A DNA stretch of 28,300 nucleotides, from the NCBI GenBank assembly GCA_036897095.1, contig JAYMSP010001847.1:1-28300 (forward strand), in the 5' to 3' direction. The notes below the pieces were generated by a model. It ran no database searches and had not been told where the DNA came from. It worked only from the letters and a program-made list of their open reading frames with translations. The position numbers and the translations under genes are program-made. This DNA is from Plantago elongata (lineage: Eukaryota > Streptophyta > Magnoliopsida > Lamiales > Plantaginaceae). Below, piece by piece: positions 10,161 through 26,941 of this stretch. Numbering within the stretch: the first letter of the stretch is position 1; every line of letters starts with the position of its first letter.

Positions 10161-11552
10161 ATAGGGCTAGCTAAACAAGAAAAGAAACAGGGCAGGTTTT
10201 TTTTCCTGGTGCCTGTTCTTGATGATTTTTCCTTTTTATCAATTTTTGTTTTCCAGAATTTACAGGTTTTAATTTATTCTTTACAGTATTTTGTTTATTT
10301 GCTTTTCCACATTAATTTACACGTTCCTATACAACTCCTCAATACGAGGGGTGAGCATTTAGAATATAATTTACTAGTAGTATTTCATTGGAGTATTTAA
10401 ATTCGACTCAAGTGCAACAAGCATAAGCATGTTTTAGCTCATTAATAAAATTAGTTACTTTTTTAAATTAGAGAGTGATAATAATTAAGCTCAAACGCAT
10501 ATAATTTAGCTTGAGCTTTAGTCAGAGCTCTCATTACTGAAAATAACATATAGTATAAATTAAAAAATATATACTCCATATGCTAGCCAAATCGTAATAG
10601 AAAATGAACTCAAAGGTAAACTCGAGTTTGGCTCAAACACCGAATCAAACAAGTCAAGCCCTCGACAAGTGTAATAGCTCTACCCCGACTTTAGTTATGT
10701 TTGTCAAAATTGACCAGTTCATTCACATGCACCTTCTTCAGAATCCTACTGAAACACTTGCAAACAAAATAATAGCCAAAAAGAGTGGAAATTTTGTTCA
10801 AGTAAATTAATATATACTCTACTTGACCTCTAAGCTTAAAATTTACAGGTACAAAAAGGCACGTTAGAATAGCTCATCTTCCCCCTTTTGGGTGATATAA
10901 CCTTGGATCATGCATATAGGTTGATTCTCACAGTACAAGGAAATTGGAGAGTCACAGAAAAAGATTGTCCTACATTCCAACTCTAGAGTCTAGAGTATAG
11001 AAGGTAAGAATCGATTCATTCAACCAGACACAGAGTCTGAAGTATGACATCCTCAATACAATTTGGGAAATGACTAAATCAGTGCCGACATCAGCAATCA
11101 TAAAATGCACACAGAATAACACACCATACAAAGTTGAGCACCATCAACAACAAACAACCAAAACACCCAGCAGGAAACTAGAAGTGCATTTTCAAAAGCG
11201 ACGAGCTTCCATTGCTCACCAAACAACCCTACTGAATACAGCCCAAAAATAAAATACATAGTGCATAAATGATATGGCGCGAATCTTTACAATTAATCAT
11301 AGTGTACATGTTTTGCAAATGATTGCTCTCCTGTAGTATGAATATTGGTTACCCTCACGCCTTCTCTTCTGAACAGGAAACGTATCTGAATAAAGAATGC
11401 ATTATCTCGCGGGCAGCTAGAATTACAACATCTACCTGCAAAATGAAAGATCCTCTGCTGGCTCAAGGGAAGATAGAATCATACAGCCAAACAAACACTT
11501 GACAATTGTTAGAGTGTAGTGAAAAGATCCAACAGAGATAATGTAGTGCCGT
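10161..11552. other. Intergenic DNA and probable AUG6 3'UTR
   Basis: About 1.4 kb between the PP2A B' promoter and the AUG6 stop codon. From 10600 to 10690, words such as AACTCGAGTTTGGCTC recall the GAGCTCGAGTT-type subterminal repeats of decayed plant transposons. The right few hundred bases (about 11250-11552) are less AT-rich and probably include the minus-strand 3'UTR of AUG6. No coding region was recognised. Confidence 0.45.
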
Positions 11553-17935
<6,383 letters not shown>

Positions 17936-18405
17936 TCACACCTTCGACTGTGTGTGGCTTTTGCGGTGGTTTTTGAGTTTTTCTCGCCGATCAGATTCCG
18001 TTTCGGCTATTTTGGGTTTTGAATCTTTTCATTTTTGTTTTCAGGGGAAGAAATATCGGGCCCTCTCAAACTCTTAAAAAAAAAAGGTATGAAATTAATT
18101 TATTGTTTTATAAAATGACAGATTTGAATGGGGAGATGATCGGAGTATAACAATCATGGTCTAAGTGACCGTTTGGTACTTTGGTATATAATTTGAATTC
18201 TATACCATTCAGACCCTAAATATTTCCACAAAGTCTTCTAATATACCAGTATTTTATTGAGACGAAAAAGATGGACTGAAATGTAAATTACACATTAGTA
18301 TCCATTTCTCGCGAGTCACGAAGTCGGGTTAAAATAACTTTTACAGATTTTCAGGTCATAAATGATTTTGGACTGATAACAGACTGTCATTCTCAAATAT
18401 GCAAG

Positions 18406-19101
18406 AACATTACTCATATAGCTTAGTACATTACTATAATAGGCAAAAAAAACATTACTATAATAGGATAATTTACCACACTTCCAATCCATTCCGAGGG
18501 TTGCTATATCGGGTTATATAATTTTGCGGTCATTTAGTAGATTCACTTCAAATACAATAAAAGATAAACCGTCATTTTAGATAAATAGAGAAAAACGTTA
18601 CTGAAATTGCACATAACATTACCAAAATATATGTGAACATTACTAATACATATAAATAGTTATAAACGATATCTATATAGTAAAGAACATTATACCCTTG
18701 AACATCAATCGTATAAATAAGAATATGTCACAATAAATATACATAATGTGGAATCATAATATATACTTAAAAAACATTTACATTCATGATTGAGGACATT
18801 ACATATATACGTAAAAACATTGTTTGGATAATGACAACATTTTTTCTATTACATATACTTGTTTATATTTATTTCCAGATTGATTAGCGATTTATATACA
18901 TAATATGCAATTTATCTACATGCTTGGTCAACTTCATCTCCACATTTATATGTGCAAAGAACATTATATGCATCAACATAAACCTTACACACATCACCGA
19001 AAACATTTCATACATCACACTGAAAATTACATCATATTTTTTTTATTCATGAGGTTGTAGTTGAACAAGCAAAAATACCACACGCATAATTGAGAACATT
19101 A
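18406..19101 (+). repeat. AACATTA-rich, strand-biased low-complexity region
   Basis: AACATTA occurs exactly at 18406, 18451, 18615, 18636, 18686, 18960 and 19095, all on the plus strand. Near forms such as GTACATTACT, GGACATTACA and AACATTT lie between them. ACATTACTATAATAGG is repeated at 18428 and 18452. By base composition well under one copy would be expected. It may be a decayed subterminal array of a transposon or a degenerate satellite. Confidence 0.6.
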
Positions 19102-19380
19102 TAAGCATAATATTGAACATTGTATTTATGATGGTAAATATTAAACATATACTTTGGACAATAATGTCATTAGTTAGTATTTTTCAAATTTTAATGCACT
19201 TATAAATTCATTTCAGAAATGTTTAGAAACATGAAAAGAATAAATTAGAACAATACCCACATAATTACAATTCTACGGTTTTACTTTTTTATATTTATAT
19301 TCATCTTATTACAATCAATCACAAAATTTGAAATTCAAACTTAAAATTTAAAAATTCTAACACAATAAATTTCAGATCAG

Positions 19381-19426
19381 ATCGGATTGGATTATATCCG
19401 TAAATTTTCGGATTAATCCAATCGAT
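19381..19426. repeat. Palindrome upstream of mL54 gene
   Basis: ATCGGATTGGATTATATCCG (19381-19400) is complementary to CGGATTAATCCAATCGAT (19409-19426) apart from two extra bases in the left arm. The loop is 8 bases. It sits roughly 100 bp upstream of the probable first exon and may be a hairpin or a transposon remnant. AAACCCTC follows at about 19438, one base from the AAACCCTA telo-box common in promoters of translation genes. Confidence 0.5.
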
Positions 19427-19649
19427 CCGAACTTATTAAACCCTCACACATTTTATTTGCTTCTCTTCATCAAGCCATCAACACGCGCCTCCACCAAGCC
19501 AAACTTTCGCCGTTCTCCGCCTTGACGAAGCAACCTGCCTCCTCTCCTCGCCGCCGTCGCCTCCTCTCTTAGCAGCCGCCACCAACTTTGGTGAGTTTCG
19601 TTTCAACTTTTCAGTGTGGCAATTTTCGATTTCCTCGGCTGTGAAAATG

Positions 19650-19960
19650 TTGTAATTACTTCTAGTGGTTTGTAGCTCTAATCAACGTCTACGAACTTTT
19701 ATCTTGTTAGTGATCTTATGTTTAAAATCTTGTGATTGTTCTAAAAAACTGTGTATGGGTTGCTGCGATTCGTGGCTTTAATGGCTGTCCATCGTAAAGT
19801 TTGAATCTTGTTAGGAAGCTCAAGTTTGATTACTCATGGTTCGTTTTGAAATGATGCGTGGGTTGCTTAGAATTTGTAGCTCGTATCACTGTCTGTTGAA
19901 AAAGTTTAAATCATGTTGGTGAGCTTAATTGTGAATTCTTGTTTGTTCTTTTTTGAAAAG
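19650..19960 (+). repeat. Three degenerate ~104-bp tandem repeats
   Basis: Three units follow each other in the leader intron. Anchors: ATCTTGTTAG at 19701, ATCTTGTTAG at 19805 and ATCATGTTGG at 19910; GGGTTGCT at 19757 and 19860; TTTGTAGCTC in units 1 and 3 against TCGTGGCTTT in unit 2. The 103-105-base spacing is steady, so this is a decayed tandem triplication. Confidence 0.65.
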
Positions 19961-20013
19961 GGTAACTCGAACCCGGACCTATTGGTTGGAGTTGAAGCGT
20001 TCTACCAATTGTA
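19960..20013 (-). repeat. tRNA-related (SINE-like) fragment
   Basis: On the minus strand, ATTGGTAGAACGCTTCAAC is followed about 20 bases later by GGGTTCGAGTTACCC. These resemble the A and B boxes of a tRNA or tRNA-derived SINE head with suitable spacing. An A-rich stretch follows. It cannot fold as a full tRNA, lacking an acceptor stem. It is more likely a SINE remnant than a functional RNA. Confidence 0.35.
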
Positions 20014-20956
20014 AATTATTGTTATCGACTTAACATTTTGGAAAAGATGATTCATGGGTTCTGGACCATGCTCAGCCATAGTTTGGAGTATGGATGGCTG
20101 GACGGATTGAGCAGTTTATTTGAACCCGTCTTTAATCTGTATTTCTTTCTCTCAGACTAATTTAATTGAACCCGTCTCTTTTCTGTGCGGGCAGCTATCC
20201 CCATCCCCGACCTCAGCTCCTTCCAGCCACTGTCTCTGCCAATCTGATTTAGTATGTTGACCAGAGTTCAACCTCACAAAGTCTGAGTTTCAAAACATAG
20301 ATTCCTCAGTCAACCAGAACAGTTATGTAGATAGGTTAATATGTCAAGTTGGTTACAGACTTGCAGTAACACTTCCTAGTACTTGAGCTTTACATCTGCT
20401 GGCATTGTACTCTACTACTGTTCAGGTTCATTAGGGAACTGATGAAGAAGTTTATTGCTACATAGGAGTTTTTAGTTTTAATAGGATTTTTCGTTAGTCT
20501 CTTTACATTCTTGCAGTCGTTTCTCTTATCAGCTGTAGTTGTACACCGGAATCTCTATAATATTATGGCTTGATGACTGCACAAATGTTATTACTACGGT
20601 GCTGATCACTTTTCTTTTCAGTAAACTAATGTGGCGAGCGTCTTTGGAAGTTTGTTTGTGAAATTTACATGTGTGAACAAATAGAAGGAATTTCACTTGT
20701 CACCACTCACCAGAAGAGTTAGTTTCTAAAGTCCAGCTTACTTGCTTTGCTGCATACCCTATAGGACATGGTTATCTCTTGTAAATCTTCTTCTATGTAC
20801 ACTAAACATCATCTCAACATCCGAGTGTTAGATCTCTTATGATGCTTCAAAGTAGAAATCTGAATGTTGCAGAATAAGTTAATTGAAGCATTGTAAGAAA
20901 TATGTTGTAATTGGGTTTGCTGATGATTCTTATTTATGCTGCAGTAACAAAAAGAC

Positions 20957-21346
20957 ATGGCTCTTATGCTCATCAAATCTCTAAGAAGCCTAACCATCCC
21001 TAAGGGCATTCTTGGAGATATTGGCCGAAGAACATTTGCTGCCGGTCCTAAGAAGAAAGGTTCTAAAGGTGACGAGGATGGCCCAAGAGAATGTATTTTA
21101 AGCAAAGAAGTAAAATCAACTACATGCGTTGGTGCCAATATCCTGAAAGATGGAGAAGACCCTAAACTCTTGCCGGATTCTGAATACCCAGATTGGCTGT
21201 GGCACTTGCTGGATAAACGCCCAGGTCTTAGTGAGCTACGCAGGAGAGACGTTGAATCTCTCTCTCACGAAGAACTGAAACGGCTTGTGAAGCTGGACAA
21301 CCGAGCCAGGATCAAGGAGAATAATGCTCGAAGGGCCAAAAAGTAG
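20957..21346 (+). CDS. MRPL54: Mitochondrial large-subunit ribosomal protein mL54 (L37-like)
   Basis: Component of the mitochondrial large ribosomal subunit; plant members are usually annotated as mitochondrial L37. The CDS is one exon of 129 codons ending TAG, normal family size. Residues 1-28 form a basic, Ser/Thr/Arg-bearing presequence ending near RRTFAAG, consistent with mitochondrial import. Then come a Lys/Gly-rich linker (GPKKKGSKGDEDG), ILSKEVKSTTCVGANILKDG and the hallmark PDSEYPDWLWHLLDKRP. A charged helical tail follows (RRRDVESLSHEELKRLVKLD, ending NARRAKK). ATG 20957 is the first ATG after the acceptor at 20944. Expression probably depends on a promoter near 19440 and the long leader intron. 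Intact, with no odd features in the protein. Confidence 0.94.
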   Translation: MALMLIKSLRSLTIPKGILGDIGRRTFAAGPKKKGSKGDEDGPRECILSKEVKSTTCVGANILKDGEDPKLLPDSEYPDWLWHLLDKRPGLSELRRRDVESLSHEELKRLVKLDNRARIKENNARRAKK

Positions 21347-22341
21347 TTCATTCACAAATTAGTACTCATTCCTAACATTGATGGTTATGTTATATCTGAG
21401 GTACTACATTCCTGTGTTTTAACATTGGTTTCAACTTTCAAGTATGATTTCGGTAGGTTGCGGGTATAATTCAGACTTCAGGGCGTTGCTGCTGCAACTA
21501 TTATTGTGCTGATGCTAGAATAAGTCCTGCAGTTTTTGATTTGTGAGATGATTCTACGTATATGCGATGGATGTTTTATCTACTTCTTTGGACTTTGACA
21601 GGGGATCGGATGCAATCGATTACCTAGGTCTCCACCACTTGCATTTGTTTCTTACCTTCCAGGCCAACTCAAAACTGGTGGGGCATTGTTAAGATTGTAT
21701 TTTAAGATATGCAAATGGATTAGAGTCATTATTAGACATTATGCCAAGAAAGTCGAAAGTTCCTTTCTAATTGGCGGGCCAACTTCCATTTATAGTTGAG
21801 ATCATTGCTCTGTTATATTACTTCTTCAGTTCAAACTCTCTTCTTCCTTTTAAAAGTTCTTATGGCAATGAATTTTAACTGTCAAACACCCGTCGTTCTG
21901 TTTGGTTTACGGTGATCCGGCTGACTGAGGTTCGCACTGCTGAACAAGTTATTCGAACAATGTGTGGCTCCGAATTTACAGATTCTTTCAGCTAGTTTCC
22001 AATTTCAGCATAATGGTGTTTGAGATTCAATTTCAAACTCTGAGTGAGTAAGATATTGTAAAAGTGGAGAAACAAACAACTATACTCAAGCTAAAAAGCC
22101 AAACATCTTTATATTTTTAGATCATACATTTATGTCGATATATGTGATCTAAATCAATTGTGACATTTAATTTCAGATGGAGATGAATACCTCGTATTTA
22201 ACTTAGCTTCCTCCATAGGACATTATCAAAAGTTATCCTTCCCCACTAACTAGACTAGCTATTGTTGATCACATAACAAACTTATGAAATTACTTGAAAG
22301 TAAATCCTCTTTAGTGCAATATAATCCATAATTAAAATGTT
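21347..22341. other. mL54 3'UTR and intergenic DNA
   Basis: The 3'UTR of the mL54 gene probably runs about 200 bp, to near 21530-21550. AATAAG near 21520 is a weak candidate poly(A) signal. The remainder has ordinary base composition with stops in all frames, and I see no gene. Confidence 0.5.
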
Positions 22342-22344
22342 ATA

Positions 22345-22597
22345 GGGGTTAATTGGCATGCGACTTAAATGTCCCGATTTAAATGTCTGAATAGTGATCG
22401 GAATTGTAGTGGGATTGTTAAAATTGTGTTTGGTTTAGAATTGTAATTGGATAGGTTATTATAGGTTTTTTATATAGGTATAGAAAAATGTTGCTACTAT
22501 AGAGCCATTTCGATCTTCGGCATTTAAATGTTATAACAAATATAAAATTTCCGAGTAGCATTCAAACGGGCACTTGAATGTTACTCCAATCAGCCCC
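22345..22597. mobile_element. Tourist-like MITE, copy 1 (intact ends)
   Basis: A 253-bp element flanked by ATA on both sides (22342-22344 and 22598-22600), as expected for the 3-bp duplications of PIF/Harbinger elements. The left end reads GGGGTTAATTGGCATGCGAC; the reverse complement of the right end reads GGGGCTGATTGGAGTAACAT. Near the right end, 22553-22586 forms a hairpin (GAGTAGCATTCAA facing TTGAATGTTACTC). Near the left is a short direct repeat around TTAAATGTC. A second copy lies at 26331-26564. Confidence 0.7.
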
Positions 22598-22600
22598 ATA

Positions 22601-25259
22601 GACCTTGTCCCGGATTATCACTAATCACTATCCCCTTGGAAATATTGCGCATCCCACTTGGCATGGTTTTGCCTTTATTCACATGTTGGAAGAAAAAAAT
22701 TATCGTCAAATTTTATACATTTATCATTTTTAATTATTCATTAAAGTTTAAATATTGTTAAAAAATAATAAGGTATCCTGACACTAATAAATAATAAACA
22801 ATTTTAACTTTACACAAAATTACATATTTACCATTAAAAACTACTTTTCCCTACTTTTTTTTTTAATTACTTTAACTTTTTGTATAAAATTATATGCTAA
22901 TTTTAATATATGAAGTTTAATAAAATTGAGGGAATTTTAATATATGAATTTTGATGGAACTTAGTGATGGTTGTGAAGACTCGAGAGCAGAAAAGGACTA
23001 GAGAAAGCAGAAAACTGCTCTGAATCTGATCATGGAAGTATGGCAACACAGAGACTTTTGGTATCACCACATGGAATTATACACACTTTTAAACATTGAT
23101 AAAGGCCGTCCATCTAATTCTCTTATTGTCGTGTCGCTTTACATCTTCCCCAGGAAAAGTTAAAGCTACTCTTCACATCACATGCAATTGTACACCATAC
23201 TATAGATGATAATGATAATGGATAGATCACGATATTACCAATATATTTGTCCTAGCATCGAGATATATAGTAGTGCAATTAAAGATTAGCCGGTAAAGTT
23301 GTTGTTACGTTTTTGTTTAATTAGTAGCAAAAATAGTGGTCACACTTCGATAGGTTCATAAATTCAAACCAGCTACAAAAATTGTTTGAGTGGAAATGTT
23401 GAGTGATAGCTGTGAGTTCAAATCATACGACTATTTCGATTCCATGTAACCGTAGGTTCAGTTAGTAATTTTGATTACTTTTTAATCCCTTGCTAGATTT
23501 AACTTCAGCTTCTTATTCAAATATTTAACAATATATAATTTTATTTTGTTTACGTTCTTTTTACAACTCCGATACTTTCCACGAAAAATATATAAGTTTG
23601 GCATTTATTTGTAAATCCAACTATAGTTCTATGGACATATCATGTGAGATTTTCAAAAGAATAGAGCGTCAAATTAAAGACAGTACTACCAAACAACTCG
23701 AATGTTTGATAAAACTACTAATATAATGCAGTAGGGTGTGCCAAAAATCAGGTTTAGTACCAAAACACAACACTAATACACCAGCAAGAAATTAATTAAC
23801 ATAAAGTACACGGGTATATTCCTCATGTGAGTTGTTAGTACTCGAATCGAATATCGATCATTAAATCCATTGTGTGCAGATTAAAGTTACTTTAGTTGAC
23901 ACAAGAACCGAAATTTTCAGTCAACATTTCTATCATGAGTTTAAAGTAACAATTTATATGTATATGCTACCCAAGTTGGCTGCGTAAGAGTCGAAATCGT
24001 TGTTATGTAATGTCGATTCTTAACCATCTTTATTAAAGTTATAACGAGTATTGCAACTCTGATGGAACTCATTTTCAAAGTTCGATAGATTTTTTTTCTT
24101 TATTATAAAAAATTGCTTCTTTTATTTTTCCTCTCTTTCATTCTCTTATTTCTTTGTTCCTCAACTTTCATTTCTTTATTTTGTTTTCAAGTTTTTTATT
24201 TTCTCCTTTTCCAATTTAATATATATCAAATATACTAATATTTAAAATAATTAAGGTACATCGTTATTTGTAAAATATAAAATCTAAATTATTTAAAATA
24301 AGTGTTACAGATATAAAACATACTTAAAAAAATATAAATTGTACAATTTTTAATTTAACTATTATGTTGAAGTAATGTAATTTTTATTTTCAAGTAATAT
24401 ATTTTCAAAGTATTAGTGTGATTATGTTATAATTAATTAACAATATTTATGTTAAAATAATTTAAAAATAAAGTTTAAAAGAAAATAAAATTAATAATTA
24501 AGTATGAAAGAAATGTTAAATAAAATAGATGTTTAGTTTTACTGTTGAAGTATTGAATTGTGCAGAGTTGCAAAGTGAATTTCAGTAAATATAATGCTTA
24601 CGTGGTAGAGATTTTGAAACCGATTGAGTTGCAACTGATAGAGATGATCCTATCCTAATTTCCACAACAATACAACAACACAATCTATAAATACTATGTT
24701 CGTGTTACACCTCAAACTCATAATTTCATATTACAATACGCACATTTTAATTATTCTAACAATACAAATTGTAATTCAAATCAAACATGTGAAAATATAT
24801 AACTAACTTAACCAACTCTAATCCATTGGACGAACCACCGGCCAAAAAATGTATAACAACTTTTTATTGTAATCCAATTCCTCTATTAAATAAGCCAACC
24901 GTGTTAAACTCTTTCAATAATAATGTTGAGAGTTGAGAGAACCCACAAAATCACAATATTGTTTGTTATTTGTTTCATAATAATATAAACCGCGTGTATT
25001 CGATCTTTGTTCCTGTCCGGCTTAATTAATTTAATGATCTTCTTAAAGTTGCCACCATTTTCCACTAATGAGGATTAGTCTCAAATGATGTGATTAACTA
25101 AACAAGAATGAATAGAACAAGTCTTTGATCACATATGGCCAATATACATTGTTTCACTTGAATGTTTCTAGTTCTGTCTTTTCATCTAGCTACTTGTCCT
25201 TTGTAAATCTTTGGATGCCACCAATGTGTATAACTCAGTATACCAATCTAATACCAATC
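22601..25259. other. Gene-poor intergenic DNA
   Basis: About 2.65 kb with no recognisable gene. It includes a pyrimidine-rich tract at about 24088-24230 and very AT-rich DNA at 24230-24540. A TATA-like CTATAAATAC sits near 24684 with no convincing frame downstream, so it is not called as a promoter. Confidence 0.6.
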
Positions 25260-25377
25260 CAGGCGGTTTGGTATACAATTTAAATTGATAAAATTCAATT
25301 TAAATTATCTATTTTATATAAAATTATACACTTTAAATTGAATTTTACCAATTTAAATTGTATATCAATCGAACTCC
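25260..25377. mobile_element. Long-hairpin MITE-like element
   Basis: Arms 25271-25304 and 25332-25365 are complementary at 32 of 34 positions around a 27-base loop. The outer ends, GGCGGTTTGGTATAC and (reverse complement) GTTCGATTGATATAC, are a weaker continuation. The arms contain AATTTAAATT palindromes. A foldback this regular in a 118-bp span fits a MITE; I see no clear target duplication. Confidence 0.6.
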
Positions 25378-25380
25378 TAC

Positions 25381-25410
25381 CCTTAATTTTGTTATCCTTA
25401 ATTTTGTTAT
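25381..25410 (+). repeat. 15-bp perfect tandem duplication
   Basis: CCTTAATTTTGTTAT is repeated exactly twice, immediately after the hairpin element. It could be replication slippage or a repair footprint. Confidence 0.9.
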
Positions 25411-26330
25411 ACAAGACATATCCATCTTGTTATGTGAGAAGATAACTTTGGGACAATGGGACATATTTCACTTGCCTGTTGGTAGGTAATTATTGATCGA
25501 TTGGTAGATTCATGTTAGGTAATCACGGGTAATGAATTTTAATTGACCAAGACATCCTTGATGATCCTCTTCCATCTATCTAAAATACAACTTTCAGTGT
25601 GACTGGTAAAATGACTAATACTATATCAAATCGATACTAATTTATTGTCAAACTAATTTAAAGTTGTAAGTATACTTATTGTAATTATAGTCAAGCAAAC
25701 TGAAATACTAGTTGACTGATGATGGTAAAAATACACTAAATTGGATGGTGGAGTAATTATCTATCCGAATGACCATGTCTCTACCTTGTCTACTCTTGCT
25801 TTACATGTGAGTTATGATTATTATTCCCAATCACCATGTTCAACCTTTTTTAGAATTGCTTCCCCCATTTACGTTAATATTGATTTCTTTTTAATTTTAA
25901 AAACGATTAAAATATTAATCAAACTCCTAACATAATAATTGAATGTGATACATCTTACCAAACGAACTGCACTTCATTATCGGGATTTATTTCTTATATT
26001 CTACTTTTATAATTACACATGAATTCTATTTTTTTAAAAATAGTACGTATATTTTATTATAATTAAATAATTATTTCGTCTAATTTAATTTCATTATAGT
26101 TTTAACTAGAAATCATGGCCATGATTCAACCTATTGTTTGACACTTATATTAAGTGGTAATTATCAATTAAAAATTCCTTTCCTTTTCCAAAGTGAAATT
26201 TAATGTATGTATTTTTCACATATTTGTATGCCAAATTTTAATTTAATTCGTTTTTAGTCATATACCATTAATCCAGCACCAAGTCATTTTTCCTTCTATT
26301 TCCTTTCCATCACTATCGGCCGCCGATTTA
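25411..26330. other. Gene-poor intergenic DNA
   Basis: AT-rich, with stops in all frames except short chance frames such as the 64-codon one at 25741-25935, which has no family resemblance. Nothing recognisable. Confidence 0.6.
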
Positions 26331-26564
26331 CATGCGATTTAAATGTCCCGATTTAAATGCCTGAATAGTGATCGGAATTGTAGTGAGATTGTTAAAATTA
26401 TATTTGGTATAGAATTGTAATTGGATATGGTATTATATGTTTGTTATATAGGTAGATAAAAATATTATTATTATAGAGGCATTTTAATCTTCGACATTTA
26501 AATACTATAACAAACACAAAATCTACGAGTATCATTTAAATGGGTATTTGGATGCTACTCCAAT
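26331..26564. mobile_element. Tourist-like MITE, copy 2 (ends degraded)
   Basis: A 234-bp segment in the same orientation as 22357-22590 and of exactly the same length, about 80-90% identical by eye. It starts CATGCGATTTAAATGTCCCG and ends GCTACTCCAAT. The terminal 7-12 bases seen in copy 1 are not recognisable here, so the tips have diverged or been lost. The subterminal hairpin persists (GAGTATCATTTAAA facing TTTGGATGCTACTC). It lies about 380 bp upstream of the ankyrin gene start. Confidence 0.7.
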
Positions 26565-26941
26565 ATTCATTATATAATCAACACAATTGGGTAAAAGTTA
26601 GTGTCACATCATTACATGTTATTGCTTGGAAAAACTGAAAAAGCCATTTTTGCCACTCATGCCAGTTTTATTGCTACACCACTTTCTGTAACAAAATCAC
26701 CATCTTGATTCCTCTTCTTTCCCAATTCTCTTACAAAGACAAATACACTGTATTTCTTACCAAAATCTTCGCAACACATTTCCATTTCCACAAACCATGG
26801 TCAAGATTCACTCCTGAGATTTCTCCTTAGACTAGAAAGGAATCATTTTTACACAAAATCTACTTTCTCTCCAGGTTCTTAATTGCACACTGAAACTGTT
26901 TGATAAATTGCCCAAGAGAGAATTTTTCTCATTCCTCTACA
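26565..26941 (+). promoter_or_regulatory. Promoter and 5'UTR region of ankyrin gene
   Basis: Non-coding DNA between MITE copy 2 and the start codon. Pyrimidine-rich leader-like sequence (CTCTTCTTTCCCAATTCTCT near 26711) precedes the uORF at 26797. No canonical TATA box is evident. Confidence 0.4.
26797..26817 (+). promoter_or_regulatory. Short upstream ORF before ankyrin gene start
   Basis: ATG GTC AAG ATT CAC TCC TGA is a six-codon frame (MVKIHS) ending 124 bases upstream of the preferred start. Its ATG has C at -3 (ACC ATGG), a moderate context. Confidence 0.4.

Larger units (their letters stand above)
18080..19440. other. Intergenic AT-rich DNA between AUG6 and mL54 genes
   Basis: The divergent genes AUG6 (minus) and mL54 (plus) are separated by about 1.4 kb. 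It begins with poly-A and TTTGGTATATAATTTGAA-type words (about 18170-18210). Then comes the AACATTA-rich stretch (separate entry) and a GC-richer palindrome at 19381-19426. No coding frame is recognisable. Confidence 0.65.
19591..20944 (+). other. Long 5'UTR intron of mL54 gene
   Basis: Donor ACTTTG|GTGAGT follows a GC-rich, pyrimidine-rich leader (about 19450-19590). The acceptor TTATGCTGCAG lies at 20944, 12 bases before the ATG. The intron is 1,354 nt, over three times the CDS. It contains degenerate tandem repeats (19650-19960) and a tRNA/SINE-like fragment (19960-20013). Long leader introns are common in plant housekeeping genes and often raise expression; that role is inferred here. Confidence 0.75.

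Noticed and set aside
10146..10810. Open frames of 68-84 codons between the PP2A B' and AUG6 genes
   Set aside because: Low-complexity or transposon-remnant sequence; no conserved motif and no splice continuity.
19960..20013. Functional tRNA gene
   Set aside because: A- and B-box-like words are present but there is no acceptor stem or full cloverleaf; a SINE-like remnant is more likely.
24640..24780. TATA-box promoter (CTATAAATAC near 24684)
   Set aside because: No plausible exon or open frame follows within the next kilobase, and such words are frequent in AT-rich DNA.
25741..25935. 64-codon open frame in the gene desert
   Set aside because: Chance-length frame in AT-rich DNA, with no recognisable domain and no promoter or splice context.
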